64,000 nucleotides of DNA from Thiosocius sp942490985 (GCA_942490985.1 CALNYW010000005.1:558001-622000), one strand, 5' to 3'. Positions 25,420-35,456 are shown, numbered from the stretch's first letter. Program-made: numbers and translations. Notes: generated by a model from the letters alone, not told the origin.

Positions 25420-26877
25420 TCAACGGGGCAGGGTGGTCATCCCCATTAGATACTCGTCGACCGCGCGGGCGCACTGGCGTCCTTCGCGAATAGCCCATAC
25501 CACCAATGACTGTCCGCGACGCATATCACCCGCACTGAACACGCCATCGATCGAGGTCTTGTAGGCAGCAGCGCCATCCGTCGTGCCCTGTACATTGCCA
25601 CGGCCATCGAGCGCGACAGCCAGTTCCGTCAGCATGCCTTCATGCACCGGGTGCACGAAGCCCATCGCCAGGGCGACCAACTCGGCCTTGATCTCGAACT
25701 CGGAATCCGCGACCTCCGACATCTGCCAACGACCGTCGGCATCCTTGTCCCAGCGCACCAGGGCACACTTGAGCGCGCGAAGTTTGCCGTCTTCATCACC
25801 CAAAAATTCCTTGGTGACGACGTTCCACAGGCGCTCGCAACCCTCTTCCTGAGAACTCGACGTGCGCAGTTTGTTGGGCCAGTTCGGCCAGGTCAGACCC
25901 TTGTCTTCCTTCTCGGGCGGCTTGTCGAGGATCTCTATCTGGGTGACCGTTGCGGCACCGTGGCGGTTGGATGTGCCGATACAGTCCGAACCGGTATCAC
26001 CTCCGCCGATCACGACGACGTTTTTGCCCGACGCGCTGATCACGCCGTCTTCGGCACCCGGTACGCCCTGCACGCGCTTGCTGTTGGCGCGCAGAAAGTC
26101 CATCGCGAAGTGCACACCGTCGAGTTCGCGGCCAGGGATCGGCAGGTCACGCGGCTTCTCTGAACCACCCGCCAGGACGACCGCATCGAATTCGTCCATC
26201 AGGCGCTTGGTCGGGAAACCCTCGCTGCCAACGTGCGTGTTGATGTGGAATTTCACACCCTCGGCCTTCATCTGGCCCATCCGGCGCTTGATGACCTGCT
26301 TGGCCAGCTTGAAATCGGGGATGCCATAGCGCAACAAGCCCCCGACGCCGTCTTGCTTCTCGAACACCGACACCGCATGACCGGCGCGAGCGAGCTGCTG
26401 AGCCGCGGCCAAACCGGCCGGACCGGAGCCGACGATCGCAACACGTTTACCGGTTTTGTGCGCCGGGATTTGCGGCTGGACCCAGCCCTCTTCCCAGGCC
26501 TTTTCGACAATCGACAGCTCGATATTTTTTATCGTGACCGGCGCGTCGTCGATGTTCAGCGTGCATGACGCTTCACAGGGGGCAGGGCAGATGCGGCCGG
26601 TAAACTCGGGGAAGTTATTGGTCGAGTGCAGCGTGTCGATCGCGGCCTGCCAGTCACCCTGGTAAACCAGATCGTTCCAGTCCGGGATCAAGTTATCGAC
26701 TGGACAACCTTGGTGGCAAAAAGGGATGCCACAATCCATGCACCGTGCGCCCTGACGGCTGACTTCCTCTTCAGGCAGACCGATGGAGAACTCGTTGTAA
26801 TGAGTCAGTCGATCGGCCACCGGTGCGTAGGTTCGGTCTTGACGTTCGATTTCTTTGAAACCTGTTGGTTTACCCAT
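25420..26877 (-). CDS. gltD: Glutamate synthase small subunit (NADPH, beta)
   Basis: A 485-residue flavoprotein that takes electrons from NADPH and passes them to the large subunit. The N-terminal domain has Fe-S cysteines in ARCMDCGIPFCHQGCP near residue 45 and ICPAPCEASC near 95. Then comes the FAD motif VAIVGSGPAGLAAAQQLA near 149, and the NADPH motif VVVIGGGDTGSDCIG near 290. It follows gltB with 73 bp between, containing a terminator-like hairpin that may adjust the ratio of subunits. Confidence 0.96.
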   Translation of the reverse strand: MGKPTGFKEIERQDRTYAPVADRLTHYNEFSIGLPEEEVSRQGARCMDCGIPFCHQGCPVDNLIPDWNDLVYQGDWQAAIDTLHSTNNFPEFTGRICPAPCEASCTLNIDDAPVTIKNIELSIVEKAWEEGWVQPQIPAHKTGKRVAIVGSGPAGLAAAQQLARAGHAVSVFEKQDGVGGLLRYGIPDFKLAKQVIKRRMGQMKAEGVKFHINTHVGSEGFPTKRLMDEFDAVVLAGGSEKPRDLPIPGRELDGVHFAMDFLRANSKRVQGVPGAEDGVISASGKNVVVIGGGDTGSDCIGTSNRHGAATVTQIEILDKPPEKEDKGLTWPNWPNKLRTSSSQEEGCERLWNVVTKEFLGDEDGKLRALKCALVRWDKDADGRWQMSEVADSEFEIKAELVALAMGFVHPVHEGMLTELAVALDGRGNVQGTTDGAAAYKTSIDGVFSAGDMRRGQSLVVWAIREGRQCARAVDEYLMGMTTLPR

Positions 26878-26907
26878 CTGCGTGAATCTCTTTGCTATCG
26901 ATAAAAA

Positions 26908-26926
26908 CCGGGGGCATTGCCCCCGG
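26908..26926 (-). terminator. Terminator-like hairpin between gltB and gltD
   Basis: An 8-bp G+C-rich perfect stem (26908-26915 with 26919-26926, loop of three) is followed on the minus strand by TTTTTAT, 25 bp past the gltB stop and 31 bp before the gltD start. It looks like a true intrinsic terminator inside the operon, so partial read-through would be needed for gltD unless gltD has its own promoter. Confidence 0.75.
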
Positions 26927-26950
26927 CTACCTTGGTTGTCGGCCGTCTTG

Positions 26951-29900
26951 CTACGCGGCGGTCTTGGCTTTCTCGACCGCGGACTGCATCTCTATCAGCG
27001 CGCGACGGTAGTCTACCGGCATGACCTTCTTGAACTTGGTCAGCGCGTTGTCCCAATCGTCGAGCAGGCGTCTGGCGACGGCCGAGTCCGTATGGGCCAG
27101 GTGACGCTCGACCAGGTCGCGCAGGCGGATCGCATCGAAGCGCGTCATGTCATGCGACACATCGACCCGACCATGCGCCTCGAGGTCACCACCCTGGTGC
27201 GCGAGTTGCTCGAGCGCGTCGTCCTCGGCCTTGACCGGTTCGAGTTCGACCATCGCCAGGTTGCAACGTTGCTCGAAGGTGTCGTCCTCGTCGAAGACAT
27301 ACGCAATACCGCCAGACATACCGGCGGCGAAGTTGCGGCCGGTCGGGCCCAGCACGACGACGATGCCGCCGGTCATGTATTCGCAACCGTGGTCACCGAC
27401 GCCTTCGACCACGGCCTGGGCACCGGAATTCCGCACCGCGAAGCGCTCGCCTGCCACGCCGCGGAAGTAGCACTCACCTTTGACCGCGCCGTACAGCACG
27501 GTGTTGCCGACGATGATGTTGTCTTCGGCGCGTTCGATCTTGCACTCGGCCGGCGGGTAGATAATCAGCTTGCCGCCGGACAGACCCTTGCCGACATAGT
27601 CATTGCCTTCGCCGGCCAGCTCGATCGTGACGCCGTTGGCGACCCAGGCACCGAACGACTGCCCGGCCGTGCCCTTCGCGTTGATCTTGATGGTGTCATC
27701 GGGCAGACCTTCAAAGCCGTATTTTTCGGCGATCCGCCCGGACAGCAATGTCCCAAAGGTGCGGTTGACGTTTTGGATATCGATGTCGATCTCGACTTTC
27801 TTACCGGACTCCAGCGCCGGTTTGGCCAGTTCGATCAGCCGGTTGTCGAGCGCCTTGTCGATGCCGTGATCCTGCCCCTGCGACCAGTAGACGGTGTCGC
27901 CCTCGACCACCGCGGGCTTGGTCAACAGGCGGCTGTAATCGAGGCCTCGCGCCTTCCAGTGTTCGATCGCCTTGCGCATATCGAGTCGATCCATCTGACC
28001 GACCATCTCGTTGAAGGTGCGAAAACCGAGCTTCGCCATCAACTGGCGGACCTCTTCGGCAACGAAGAAGAAGTAGTTGACGACGTGTTCCGGCTTGCCG
28101 GTGAAGCGCTTGCGCAGCTCGGGGTCCTGCGTTGCCACGCCGACCGGACAGGTGTTGAGATGACACTTACGCATCATGATGCAGCCTTCGGCAATCAACG
28201 GCGCGGTCGAGAAGCCCAGCTCGTCGGCACCGAGCAGTGCCGCAACCACCACGTCACGACCGGTGCGCATGCCGCCATCCGCCTGCACCGCGATGCGCGA
28301 GCGCAAACGGTTCAACACCAACGTCTGATGGGTCTCGGCAAGGCCGATTTCCCAGGGAGAACCGGCGTGCTTGATCGAGGTCAGCGGCGACGCGCCGGTG
28401 CCGCCATCGTAGCCGGCGATCGTCACGTGGTCGGCGTGGGCCTTGGAGACACCCGCGGCCACCGTGCCGACACCGACCTCAGAGACCAGCTTGACCGAGA
28501 TGCGCGCCCTTGGGTTGACGTTCTTGAGGTCGTGAATCAGCTGCGCCAGGTCTTCGATCGAGTAGATATCGTGATGCGGCGGCGGTGAGATCAGGCCGAC
28601 CCCGGGGGTCGAGTGCCGCACGCGGGCAATCTGCTGGTTGACCTTGTGGCCGGGCAGCTGCCCACCTTCGCCCGGCTTGGCGCCCTGTGCCATCTTGATC
28701 TGGATGTCGTCGGCGTTGACCAGGTACTCGGTGGTCACGCCAAACCGCCCGGACGCGACCTGCTTAATCGCCGACCGCTCTGGGTTTGGCGACCCATCGG
28801 GTAGCGGATTGAAGCGCGCAGGCTCTTCGCCACCTTCGCCGGTGTTGGATTTGCCGCCGATGCTGTTCATCGCCCTGGCGAGTGTCGAGTGTGCCTCGTG
28901 AGAGATGGAGCCGAACGACATCGCACCGGTCGCGAAGCGTTTGACGATCTCCTTTGCCGGCTCGACCTCGTCGATTGGCAGCGGCTCATCGGCGAACTTG
29001 AACTCGAACAGGCCGCGCAGCGTGAGCAGCTGTTCATTCTGCTCGTTGATCAACGTGGAGAACTCGGCAAAGGTGCCCGAATCTCCGCCGCGCACCGCAT
29101 GCTGCAGCTTGGCGACCGTGTATGGCGTCCAGATATGGCCCTCACCACGCAGCCGATAGGCGTAGTCGCCGCCGACATCGAGGTGCCGGCGGTAGATCAG
29201 CTTGTTGCCGAACGCATCGTTGTGCCAACGCACGGCCTCGGCCGCCACTTCGGGCAGGCCGATCCCCTCGATCGTGGTCGAGGTTCCGGCGAAGAAGGCC
29301 TCGACGAACTGGGTTGATAGTCCGATAGCATCGAAGATCTGCGCGCCGCAGTACGACTGATAGGTCGAGATACCCATCTTCGACATGACCTTGAACAGGC
29401 CCTTGCCGACCGCTTTCACATAGCGCTGACGGGCCTCTTCGATATCCGGCGCATCATCGAGCGTCGGCACAATCGCCTGGATCGTATCGAACGCGAGATA
29501 CGGGTTGATCGCCTCCGCACCAAAGCCGGCCAGCGTCGCGAAGTGATGCACCTCGAGCGCCGCGCCGGTCTCGACCACCAGACCGGAATCGGTACGCAGT
29601 CCATGACGGATCAGGTGGTGATGCACGGCCGACGTCGCCAGCAGTGCCGGGATCGCGATATTGTCCGCGTCGATCGGCCGGTCGGAGAGGATCAGGATGT
29701 TGTAGTCGTCGCGCACCGCCTGCTCGGCCGTTTCACACAACGCCTGCAGTGCAGCGGCCATGCCGGCCTCGCCTTCGGCGGCCGGGTAGGTGATACGCAG
29801 GGTGCGGGTGCGGAAACCGGCGCAGTTGTCTTCGATGTTGCGGATGCGCTCGAGGTCTTCGTTGGTCAGCACCGGCTGGTGCACCTCGAGGCGCTGGTTC

Positions 29901-31576
29901 TCGCCGCCGCTGTGCAGACCCAGCAGGTTCGGACGCGGCCCGATCAGTGAGACCAGCGACATCACGATCTCTTCGCGGATCGGGTCGATCGGCGGATTGG
30001 TGACCTGCGCGAAAAGCTGCTTGAAGTAGTTCGACAGGTGCTTGGGGCGACTCGACAACACGGCCGGCGGGTTATCCGCGCCCATCGAGCCGATCGCCTC
30101 CTGGCCGGTCAGCACCATCGGCGTGAGCAGGAACTTGATGTCTTCCTGGGTGTAACCGAAGGCCTGCTGACGATCGAGCAGCGTATCCGGGTCGGGCGAC
30201 ATCGCGCCGACTACCGGCGGCAGATCCTGGAGGTGAATCTGAGTGTTGTTGAGCCACTCCTGGTAGGGCTTGGCCTGCGACAGCGATGCCTTCAGTTCGG
30301 CGTCATCGATGATGCGGCCCTGCTCCATGTCGATCAGGAACATCTTGCCCGGCTGCAGGCGCCACTTCTTGATGATTTTGTCTTCCGGGATCTGCAGCAC
30401 GCCCATCTCCGAACCCATCACGACGAGGTCATCATCGGTGACCAGGTAGCGGGCCGGGCGCAGACCATTTCGATCCAGCGTCGCACCGATCTGTCGTCCG
30501 TCGGTGAAAGCGACGGCGGCAGGGCCATCCCACGGCTCCATCAACGCCGCGTGGTATTCGTAGAAGGCCCGACGGTCCTTGTCCATCAGCGGATTGCCGG
30601 ACCAGGCCTCCGGGATCAGCATCATCATCGCATGCGACAGCGAATAGCCGCCGGCGACCAGCAGTTCGAGCGCGTTGTCGAAACAGGCCGAGTCGGATTG
30701 CCCCTCGGGAATCAACGGCCAGATCTTATCGAGATCGTCACCGAGGATGTCCGACGCCATGGATTCACGCCGTGCGGCCATCCAGTTGACGTTGCCGCGC
30801 AGCGTGTTGATCTCGCCGTTGTGCGCGATCATCCGGAACGGATGCGCCAGGTCCCAGGTCGGGAAGGTATTGGTCGAGAACCGCTGGTGGACCAGCGCGA
30901 GTGCCGACACCATGCGGTCGTCATTCAGGTCCTGGTAGTACTCGCCGACCTGACCGGCCAGCAGCATCCCTTTGTAGACGATCGTGCGTGACGAGAACGA
31001 CGTGAAATAGAAGGCCTCTTTGCCTTTCAGCGCCATCCCGCGAATCTGGTTTTCGATCTGCTTGCGGATCACAAACAGTTTGCGTTCGAACGCCTGCTGA
31101 TCCTCACATTCCGCCGCGCAGGCGACGAACACCTGGCGGATAACGGGTTCGGTTGGCAGCACGCTATGGCCCAGGCCGGCGTTGTTCACCGGCACATCAC
31201 GCCAGCCGAGCAGGCGCTGACCCTCAGCCGAGATCAATGTCTCGACGGTTTGCTCGGCCTGCGCCCGCGCCGCGTCATCACGCGGCAGGAACAGCATGCC
31301 GACCGCATATTCGCCGACGCTGGGCAACTCAAAATCGACCATCGCGCGGAACAGCGTGTCCGGGATCTGCAGCAATAACCCGGCGCCGTCACCCGCCAGC
31401 GGGTCGGCACCTACCGCACCACGATGGTGCAAGCGCTCCAGGATGGTGAGGCCCTGACGCACGATGGTGTGGCTCTGCTTACCCTTGATGTGCGCAACAA
31501 ATCCGACACCGCAGGCATCATGCTCGTGCGCCGGGTCGTACAGCCCCTGTTTCGACGGCAGTGCATTATGAGTCAT
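26951..31576 (-). CDS. gltB: Glutamate synthase large subunit (alpha)
   Basis: A 1541-residue enzyme that makes two glutamates from glutamine and 2-oxoglutarate. A short propeptide of 21 residues precedes Cys22 (HEHDACGVGF), which becomes the N-terminal nucleophile of the glutaminase domain (~22-425). The central domain is followed by the FMN-binding synthase domain (~840-1220), with GDSGTFAEFSTLINEQ at its start and the 3Fe-4S cysteines in CIMMRKCHLNTCPVG. The C-terminal GXGXG domain is a beta-helix with GAVKGECYFRGVAGERFAVR. All bacterial-type parts are present and intact. A candidate sigma-54 site lies upstream. Confidence 0.97.
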   Translation of the reverse strand: MTHNALPSKQGLYDPAHEHDACGVGFVAHIKGKQSHTIVRQGLTILERLHHRGAVGADPLAGDGAGLLLQIPDTLFRAMVDFELPSVGEYAVGMLFLPRDDAARAQAEQTVETLISAEGQRLLGWRDVPVNNAGLGHSVLPTEPVIRQVFVACAAECEDQQAFERKLFVIRKQIENQIRGMALKGKEAFYFTSFSSRTIVYKGMLLAGQVGEYYQDLNDDRMVSALALVHQRFSTNTFPTWDLAHPFRMIAHNGEINTLRGNVNWMAARRESMASDILGDDLDKIWPLIPEGQSDSACFDNALELLVAGGYSLSHAMMMLIPEAWSGNPLMDKDRRAFYEYHAALMEPWDGPAAVAFTDGRQIGATLDRNGLRPARYLVTDDDLVVMGSEMGVLQIPEDKIIKKWRLQPGKMFLIDMEQGRIIDDAELKASLSQAKPYQEWLNNTQIHLQDLPPVVGAMSPDPDTLLDRQQAFGYTQEDIKFLLTPMVLTGQEAIGSMGADNPPAVLSSRPKHLSNYFKQLFAQVTNPPIDPIREEIVMSLVSLIGPRPNLLGLHSGGENQRLEVHQPVLTNEDLERIRNIEDNCAGFRTRTLRITYPAAEGEAGMAAALQALCETAEQAVRDDYNILILSDRPIDADNIAIPALLATSAVHHHLIRHGLRTDSGLVVETGAALEVHHFATLAGFGAEAINPYLAFDTIQAIVPTLDDAPDIEEARQRYVKAVGKGLFKVMSKMGISTYQSYCGAQIFDAIGLSTQFVEAFFAGTSTTIEGIGLPEVAAEAVRWHNDAFGNKLIYRRHLDVGGDYAYRLRGEGHIWTPYTVAKLQHAVRGGDSGTFAEFSTLINEQNEQLLTLRGLFEFKFADEPLPIDEVEPAKEIVKRFATGAMSFGSISHEAHSTLARAMNSIGGKSNTGEGGEEPARFNPLPDGSPNPERSAIKQVASGRFGVTTEYLVNADDIQIKMAQGAKPGEGGQLPGHKVNQQIARVRHSTPGVGLISPPPHHDIYSIEDLAQLIHDLKNVNPRARISVKLVSEVGVGTVAAGVSKAHADHVTIAGYDGGTGASPLTSIKHAGSPWEIGLAETHQTLVLNRLRSRIAVQADGGMRTGRDVVVAALLGADELGFSTAPLIAEGCIMMRKCHLNTCPVGVATQDPELRKRFTGKPEHVVNYFFFVAEEVRQLMAKLGFRTFNEMVGQMDRLDMRKAIEHWKARGLDYSRLLTKPAVVEGDTVYWSQGQDHGIDKALDNRLIELAKPALESGKKVEIDIDIQNVNRTFGTLLSGRIAEKYGFEGLPDDTIKINAKGTAGQSFGAWVANGVTIELAGEGNDYVGKGLSGGKLIIYPPAECKIERAEDNIIVGNTVLYGAVKGECYFRGVAGERFAVRNSGAQAVVEGVGDHGCEYMTGGIVVVLGPTGRNFAAGMSGGIAYVFDEDDTFEQRCNLAMVELEPVKAEDDALEQLAHQGGDLEAHGRVDVSHDMTRFDAIRLRDLVERHLAHTDSAVARRLLDDWDNALTKFKKVMPVDYRRALIEMQSAVEKAKTAA

Positions 31577-31908
31577 CGCGTACCTCTGTAATTAAGCTGT
31601 TGCAAGCGCCGGGACCTTGCCCTGGCACATACCAAGTGGCGCGCCTGGGCACGCCCGAAAACCAACAAGGGTTTGCGCAACCGGTGGGGCTTGCGCACCG
31701 ATTACCGGACGCGGTGACGAAACACCACATCCAACTCTGCACGTGTCATGCCATGGCACGAGCGTCAGGCCGGTCTGAAGCCTCGACCGGACCGCATAGG
31801 ATAATGGAAGTCGAATATACCGACCACTCCCTCCGGCGCTCACCGTGTCTTGGGCTCAGCGCGGCACCGGGGCATCCGAACCGAGAACGGTGAACTCGCA
31901 GTACGCCG
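31577..31908 (-). other. Leader and promoter region of gltB
   Basis: About 330 bp between the damX stop and the gltB start. It contains the sigma-54-like site at 31738-31753 and an AGAGG ribosome binding site just before the gltB ATG. If the sigma-54 site is used, the leader would be about 150 nt. No small gene is convincing, and no terminator with a T run follows damX. Confidence 0.5.
31738..31753 (-). promoter_or_regulatory. Candidate sigma-54 promoter upstream of gltB
   Basis: On the minus strand the sequence TGGCATG-ACAC-GTGCA fits the sigma-54 consensus TGGCACG-N4-TTGCW with two substitutions. It keeps the essential GG and GC pairs with exactly 10 bp between them (GG at 31752-31751, GC at 31740-31739). 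Nitrogen-regulated control of glutamate synthase would make sense, but use of the site is inferred and no NtrC site was identified. Confidence 0.4.
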
Positions 31909-33732
31909 TCAGCGCGACGCCTGCACCGACGCGAAGGTCCTCGGCCAGATGCCGGCGTCTTTCAGCGCGGCCGGCAGGCGTTCGCGGGCGGCCACCGCCG
32001 CCGCGCGATCCGGGTAGTCCCCGGCGATCAAGGAATACCAGGGACGCCCGTTCAATTGGCGTTCAAAAATCGCGAATGGCGGCGAAATGCTGTGAATTGT
32101 AACGAATTTTTCGATTGACGCCCGATCCGTCGCGCCAACCAGCTGGAGCGTGTAGCGGTCGGCGTCGCGGCTATTCAACCAACCGCTCGCGGACGCAGCG
32201 GCAGACTGCCGGGGTTTCACCGACGCCACGACCGAGCGATCCTCAACCGGTGCGGGGCCTGCCTCCGCAACCGCAGGCGGCCGCTGCGCTTCGCCGTCTG
32301 CGGCAGCTGTCGTGGTTGCGGAATCCGGTTGTATTTCTACGGTTTCTGTCGCGCTTTCGCTTGGCGGCGACGCGCCCGCCTCAGCTGGGCCGATCCTCGG
32401 TGGTGCGGCATCCGGTTGGCGGGCGGCACCCGGTTGGCGGGCGGCATCCTCAGGCTGTTGGGAGACGGCGGCGCTCAATGCATCTTCCAGCACCACATCG
32501 AGCGGATCGGCAATCGGCTCAACGGCTTTCGGTCGTTGCTGATTGGCGTCGTCTGCTGCGATTGCGGATGGCTCGCCATCGGCCGCGCGCGACGCCAAGC
32601 CCGCTGTCTGGACCGGATCCGCCGCCGGCTTGCTCAATTGCGGCAGGGCGGTCGCCGGCACCTCAGCGGCCCCGCCGGCCGCCAGGTCGACTGCCGGCCG
32701 CGGCTCGACCCTGTCCCCAACCTCGATCTCGACCGGCTGACCCTGCGACGGCGCTTCGACCAGCTCGTCATCGGCCGGCGCAGTTTGATCAAGCTCGGGC
32801 GCGGAAGGCGCTATCGACGGTTCAGGTGTTGGTAGTGGCAGGGCTGTTCGCTCGGCCGGCCGCAGTGAATCGGGTTCGACTGCCTGCTGATCGACACCAG
32901 ACACTGTCTCAGGCGGGGTCAACACGGCATTGATTGGGTCCTGGAAGACCAACACAGCCAAAAATAACAGACCCAACGCCGCTGCACCCAGCCATGGCCA
33001 TAGCCTGCCGCTTTTACGGCGCATGACAGTTTCCGCGTTTGGCGCCTTGGGGGCCGACCATTTCTTTCCCATCGAAGCTTCCTCACCCACGACCGGCCGC
33101 ACCGGAGCTGTCGGTGGTGGCATTTGCTCAGGCAAGCCGTGCAAAACGTCCAACAATCCGCCAGGCAGCCCGCCGGCCGCAATGTGACTGGCCGCGACAA
33201 GATCGTCGGTGATGCGGGCGGCCGCCGCACCGGCCCCTCGACGAAGAAACTCACCCGTCTCGTCAGGCTCAAACGGCGGCAGATCGACAAACTGCACATC
33301 CCAATCGTCTGTGCCGCCACCGCGACCTAGCAACAGCAGCCTAACGCCGCCATCGCCCAGCGCCTTGAGCCCGTCGCGCGTTTGCGCGTCTGCCTGATCG
33401 ATCGCATCGGCGACCACGACGAGCTGGCGATCACGCTGCTTAGCCATCAGCCCTTCAGGCCAGTCATCGGCGGCCTCCGGAGGCAGGCCCAGCTGGCGGA
33501 TGAGCTCCGCGATCAGTTTCACCGGTTCGGCGAAATCGACCCAAGCCACGGTTGCTTCTTCGCCAAGGGCCGTGCGCAAACGACCGGCAAAAGTGGTCTT
33601 CCCGGCGCCTGCCGGGCCCCGCAGATACACCGGGCGGTCGGCGTTACGCAGCAGATGCAACACCAGCTGGAGGCGCTCGGCGCGCGCCGGCGTGTCGAAA
33701 TAATCGTCGCCTGCAGGCGGTTCAGGCAGCAT
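31909..33732 (-). CDS. damX: DamX-like protein: AAA ATPase and SPOR domain
   Basis: A 607-residue inner-membrane protein from ATG 33732 (MLPEPPAGDDYF), which overlaps the aroB stop by 11 bp. The cytoplasmic N-terminal domain is an ExeA-like AAA ATPase with Walker A GPAGAGKT (residues 39-46) and Walker B VVVADAIDQ. A single membrane helix lies near residues 250-270 (LGAAALGLLFLAVLVF). A long Pro/Ala/Glu-rich periplasmic linker follows, then a SPOR domain (about 525-605: YTLQLVGATDRASIEKFV ... WYSLIAGDYPDRAAA) that binds denuded septal peptidoglycan. The aroK-aroB-damX order is typical. E. coli DamX acts in division; the ATPase part is kept here. Confidence 0.88.
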   Translation of the reverse strand: MLPEPPAGDDYFDTPARAERLQLVLHLLRNADRPVYLRGPAGAGKTTFAGRLRTALGEEATVAWVDFAEPVKLIAELIRQLGLPPEAADDWPEGLMAKQRDRQLVVVADAIDQADAQTRDGLKALGDGGVRLLLLGRGGGTDDWDVQFVDLPPFEPDETGEFLRRGAGAAAARITDDLVAASHIAAGGLPGGLLDVLHGLPEQMPPPTAPVRPVVGEEASMGKKWSAPKAPNAETVMRRKSGRLWPWLGAAALGLLFLAVLVFQDPINAVLTPPETVSGVDQQAVEPDSLRPAERTALPLPTPEPSIAPSAPELDQTAPADDELVEAPSQGQPVEIEVGDRVEPRPAVDLAAGGAAEVPATALPQLSKPAADPVQTAGLASRAADGEPSAIAADDANQQRPKAVEPIADPLDVVLEDALSAAVSQQPEDAARQPGAARQPDAAPPRIGPAEAGASPPSESATETVEIQPDSATTTAAADGEAQRPPAVAEAGPAPVEDRSVVASVKPRQSAAASASGWLNSRDADRYTLQLVGATDRASIEKFVTIHSISPPFAIFERQLNGRPWYSLIAGDYPDRAAAVAARERLPAALKDAGIWPRTFASVQASR

Positions 33733-34807
33733 CGAGCGTCTGCCGCAAAGTGGCTGGATCGAACTCGGCACTGATCACCGCTTGACCGATATCGCGGAGC
33801 AGCACCAGGCGCAGTTGCCCATCGAGCACTTTCTTGTCGACGGCCATGAGTTGCAGGAATTGGTCGGCAGACACCGCATCCGGCGGACGATTGGGTAGAC
33901 CAGCCGCCTCGATCAGCCGCTCGATCCGGGTGTACGACGACGCATCCAACCAACCCAACTGCATCGACATCCGCGCAGCCATGCACATGCCGGCACCCAC
34001 GGCTTCGCCGTGCAGCCAATTTCCGTAGCCCATGCCTGTCTCAATCGCATGACCGAACGTATGCCCGAGGTTCAACAGGGCACGCTGACCGGCCTCTCGC
34101 TCATCTGCGGCGACGATAGCCGCCTTGTCTGCACACGAGCGTTCGATCGCATAGGCCAGGGCGGCAGGCGACCGGGCAACCAGAGCCGGCATGTTTTGCT
34201 CGAGCCAGGCGAAAAAGTCAGGGTCGTTGATCAGACCGTACTTGATGACCTCGGCCAGACCGGCGGACAACTCACGATCGGGCAGTGTGCTCAGGGAACC
34301 GGTATCGGCGATCACACACTGCGGCTGATGAAAGGCGCCGATCATGTTCTTGCCGAGCGGGTGGTTGACGCCGGTCTTGCCGCCCACCGACGAATCTACC
34401 TGGGAAAGCAATGTCGTGGGCACCTGGATGAAATTGACGCCGCGCTGGTAACTCGCAGCGGCATAGCCGGTCATGTCTCCAACCACGCCGCCGCCGAGCG
34501 CGACCAACGTGCAGCGGCGGTCGAAACGCGCTTCCAACAACGCCGTGTAAATGCGATTGAGCACCTCGAGCGTCTTGTACTGCTCACCGTCGGGCAAGAT
34601 AACGCGCTCAACGCGATAGCCATCGAGCGCGCGTTCCAGGGTGGAAAGATACAGCGGCGCTATTGTGTCATTACTTACCACCATGACCTGGCTGCCAACC
34701 AGGTGCGGCCGATAGCAATCGGCGGCGCCCAACAGGTCGGGGCCGATGAAGATCGGGTAGGCTCGATCACCAAGATCAACTTTTAGCGTTCGCTGTGCCG
34801 GGTTCAT
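33722..34807 (-). CDS. aroB: 3-dehydroquinate synthase
   Basis: A 361-residue NAD- and metal-dependent enzyme of the shikimate pathway. Start ATG 34807 (MNPAQRTLKVDLGDRAYPIFIG) gives the family length; the longer frame upstream is unsupported. Conserved features: LPDGEQYKTLEVL, ALGGGVVGDMTGYAAA (nucleotide site) near residue 105, PTTLLSQVDSSVGGKTGVN near 133 and LNLGHTFGHAIE near 260 with a metal-binding His. It is 58 bp after aroK and overlaps damX. Confidence 0.96.
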   Translation of the reverse strand: MNPAQRTLKVDLGDRAYPIFIGPDLLGAADCYRPHLVGSQVMVVSNDTIAPLYLSTLERALDGYRVERVILPDGEQYKTLEVLNRIYTALLEARFDRRCTLVALGGGVVGDMTGYAAASYQRGVNFIQVPTTLLSQVDSSVGGKTGVNHPLGKNMIGAFHQPQCVIADTGSLSTLPDRELSAGLAEVIKYGLINDPDFFAWLEQNMPALVARSPAALAYAIERSCADKAAIVAADEREAGQRALLNLGHTFGHAIETGMGYGNWLHGEAVGAGMCMAARMSMQLGWLDASSYTRIERLIEAAGLPNRPPDAVSADQFLQLMAVDKKVLDGQLRLVLLRDIGQAVISAEFDPATLRQTLDAA

Positions 34808-34865
34808 GAGACCAATATGCGGACGGTGATGCGATCGGAGTTTATACCCGAACCCCGCCCCGGGG

Positions 34866-35381
34866 TCAGCCATGCAGCAGATTGAGGATCTCGTTGGAGA
34901 CGGCCGAGGCACTGCGGCCTTCGGTGCTCACGGTGTAATCGGCCGTTTCCTTGTACAGCGGCTCGCGCTCGACCATCAGATCGGTCAACCTGCCGAGCGG
35001 ATCTTCATTTTGCAGCAGCGGCCGATTGCGGTCGCGATAGGTCCGCTCGTATTGCTGCTTCGGCGAGCAGGCGAGGAAGAACACGATCCCGCGCGCCGAC
35101 AGATGCTGGCGGTTCTCCGGACGAACGACCGCGCCACCCCCCGTCGCCAATACCTGGTTGTCCAGTTGGGTGAGATCTTCGATGGCCTGGGCCTCGCGCT
35201 GGCGAAAGCCCTCTTCGCCTTCGTATTCGAATATCGTCGGGATATCGACACCGGTTCGACGCTGAATCTCTTGATCAGAGTCGTTGAACGTCATACCCAA
35301 CGACTGCGCCAGGTGTTTGCCGATTGTGGTTTTGCCAGCCCCCATTGGGCCGACCAGAAAGATGCGGTTTGGTTTAGCCAT
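34866..35381 (-). CDS. aroK: Shikimate kinase I
   Basis: A 171-residue P-loop kinase that phosphorylates shikimate. Walker A is FLVGPMGAGKTTIGK near residue 9; DSDQEIQRRTG near 34 binds shikimate and Mg; VLATGGGAVVRPENR near 77 is the shikimate-binding GGG motif. Arginines of the lid lie in ERTYRDRNRPLL. It follows the pilQ terminator, so aroK-aroB-damX probably has its own promoter in the 146-bp gap. Confidence 0.97.
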   Translation of the reverse strand: MAKPNRIFLVGPMGAGKTTIGKHLAQSLGMTFNDSDQEIQRRTGVDIPTIFEYEGEEGFRQREAQAIEDLTQLDNQVLATGGGAVVRPENRQHLSARGIVFFLACSPKQQYERTYRDRNRPLLQNEDPLGRLTDLMVEREPLYKETADYTVSTEGRSASAVSNEILNLLHG

Positions 35382-35456
35382 GGCGGCGCATATTAGCAGG
35401 ACCGAGCAGAAAACAGGGCGCCGGGCACATCCCGGCTACCATTGAGTGAACAACAA

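Noticed and set aside
26855..28588. 577-codon plus-strand open frame opposite gltB
   Set aside because: It lies entirely antisense to the conserved gltB reading frame and its composition is that of a shadow frame in GC-rich DNA.
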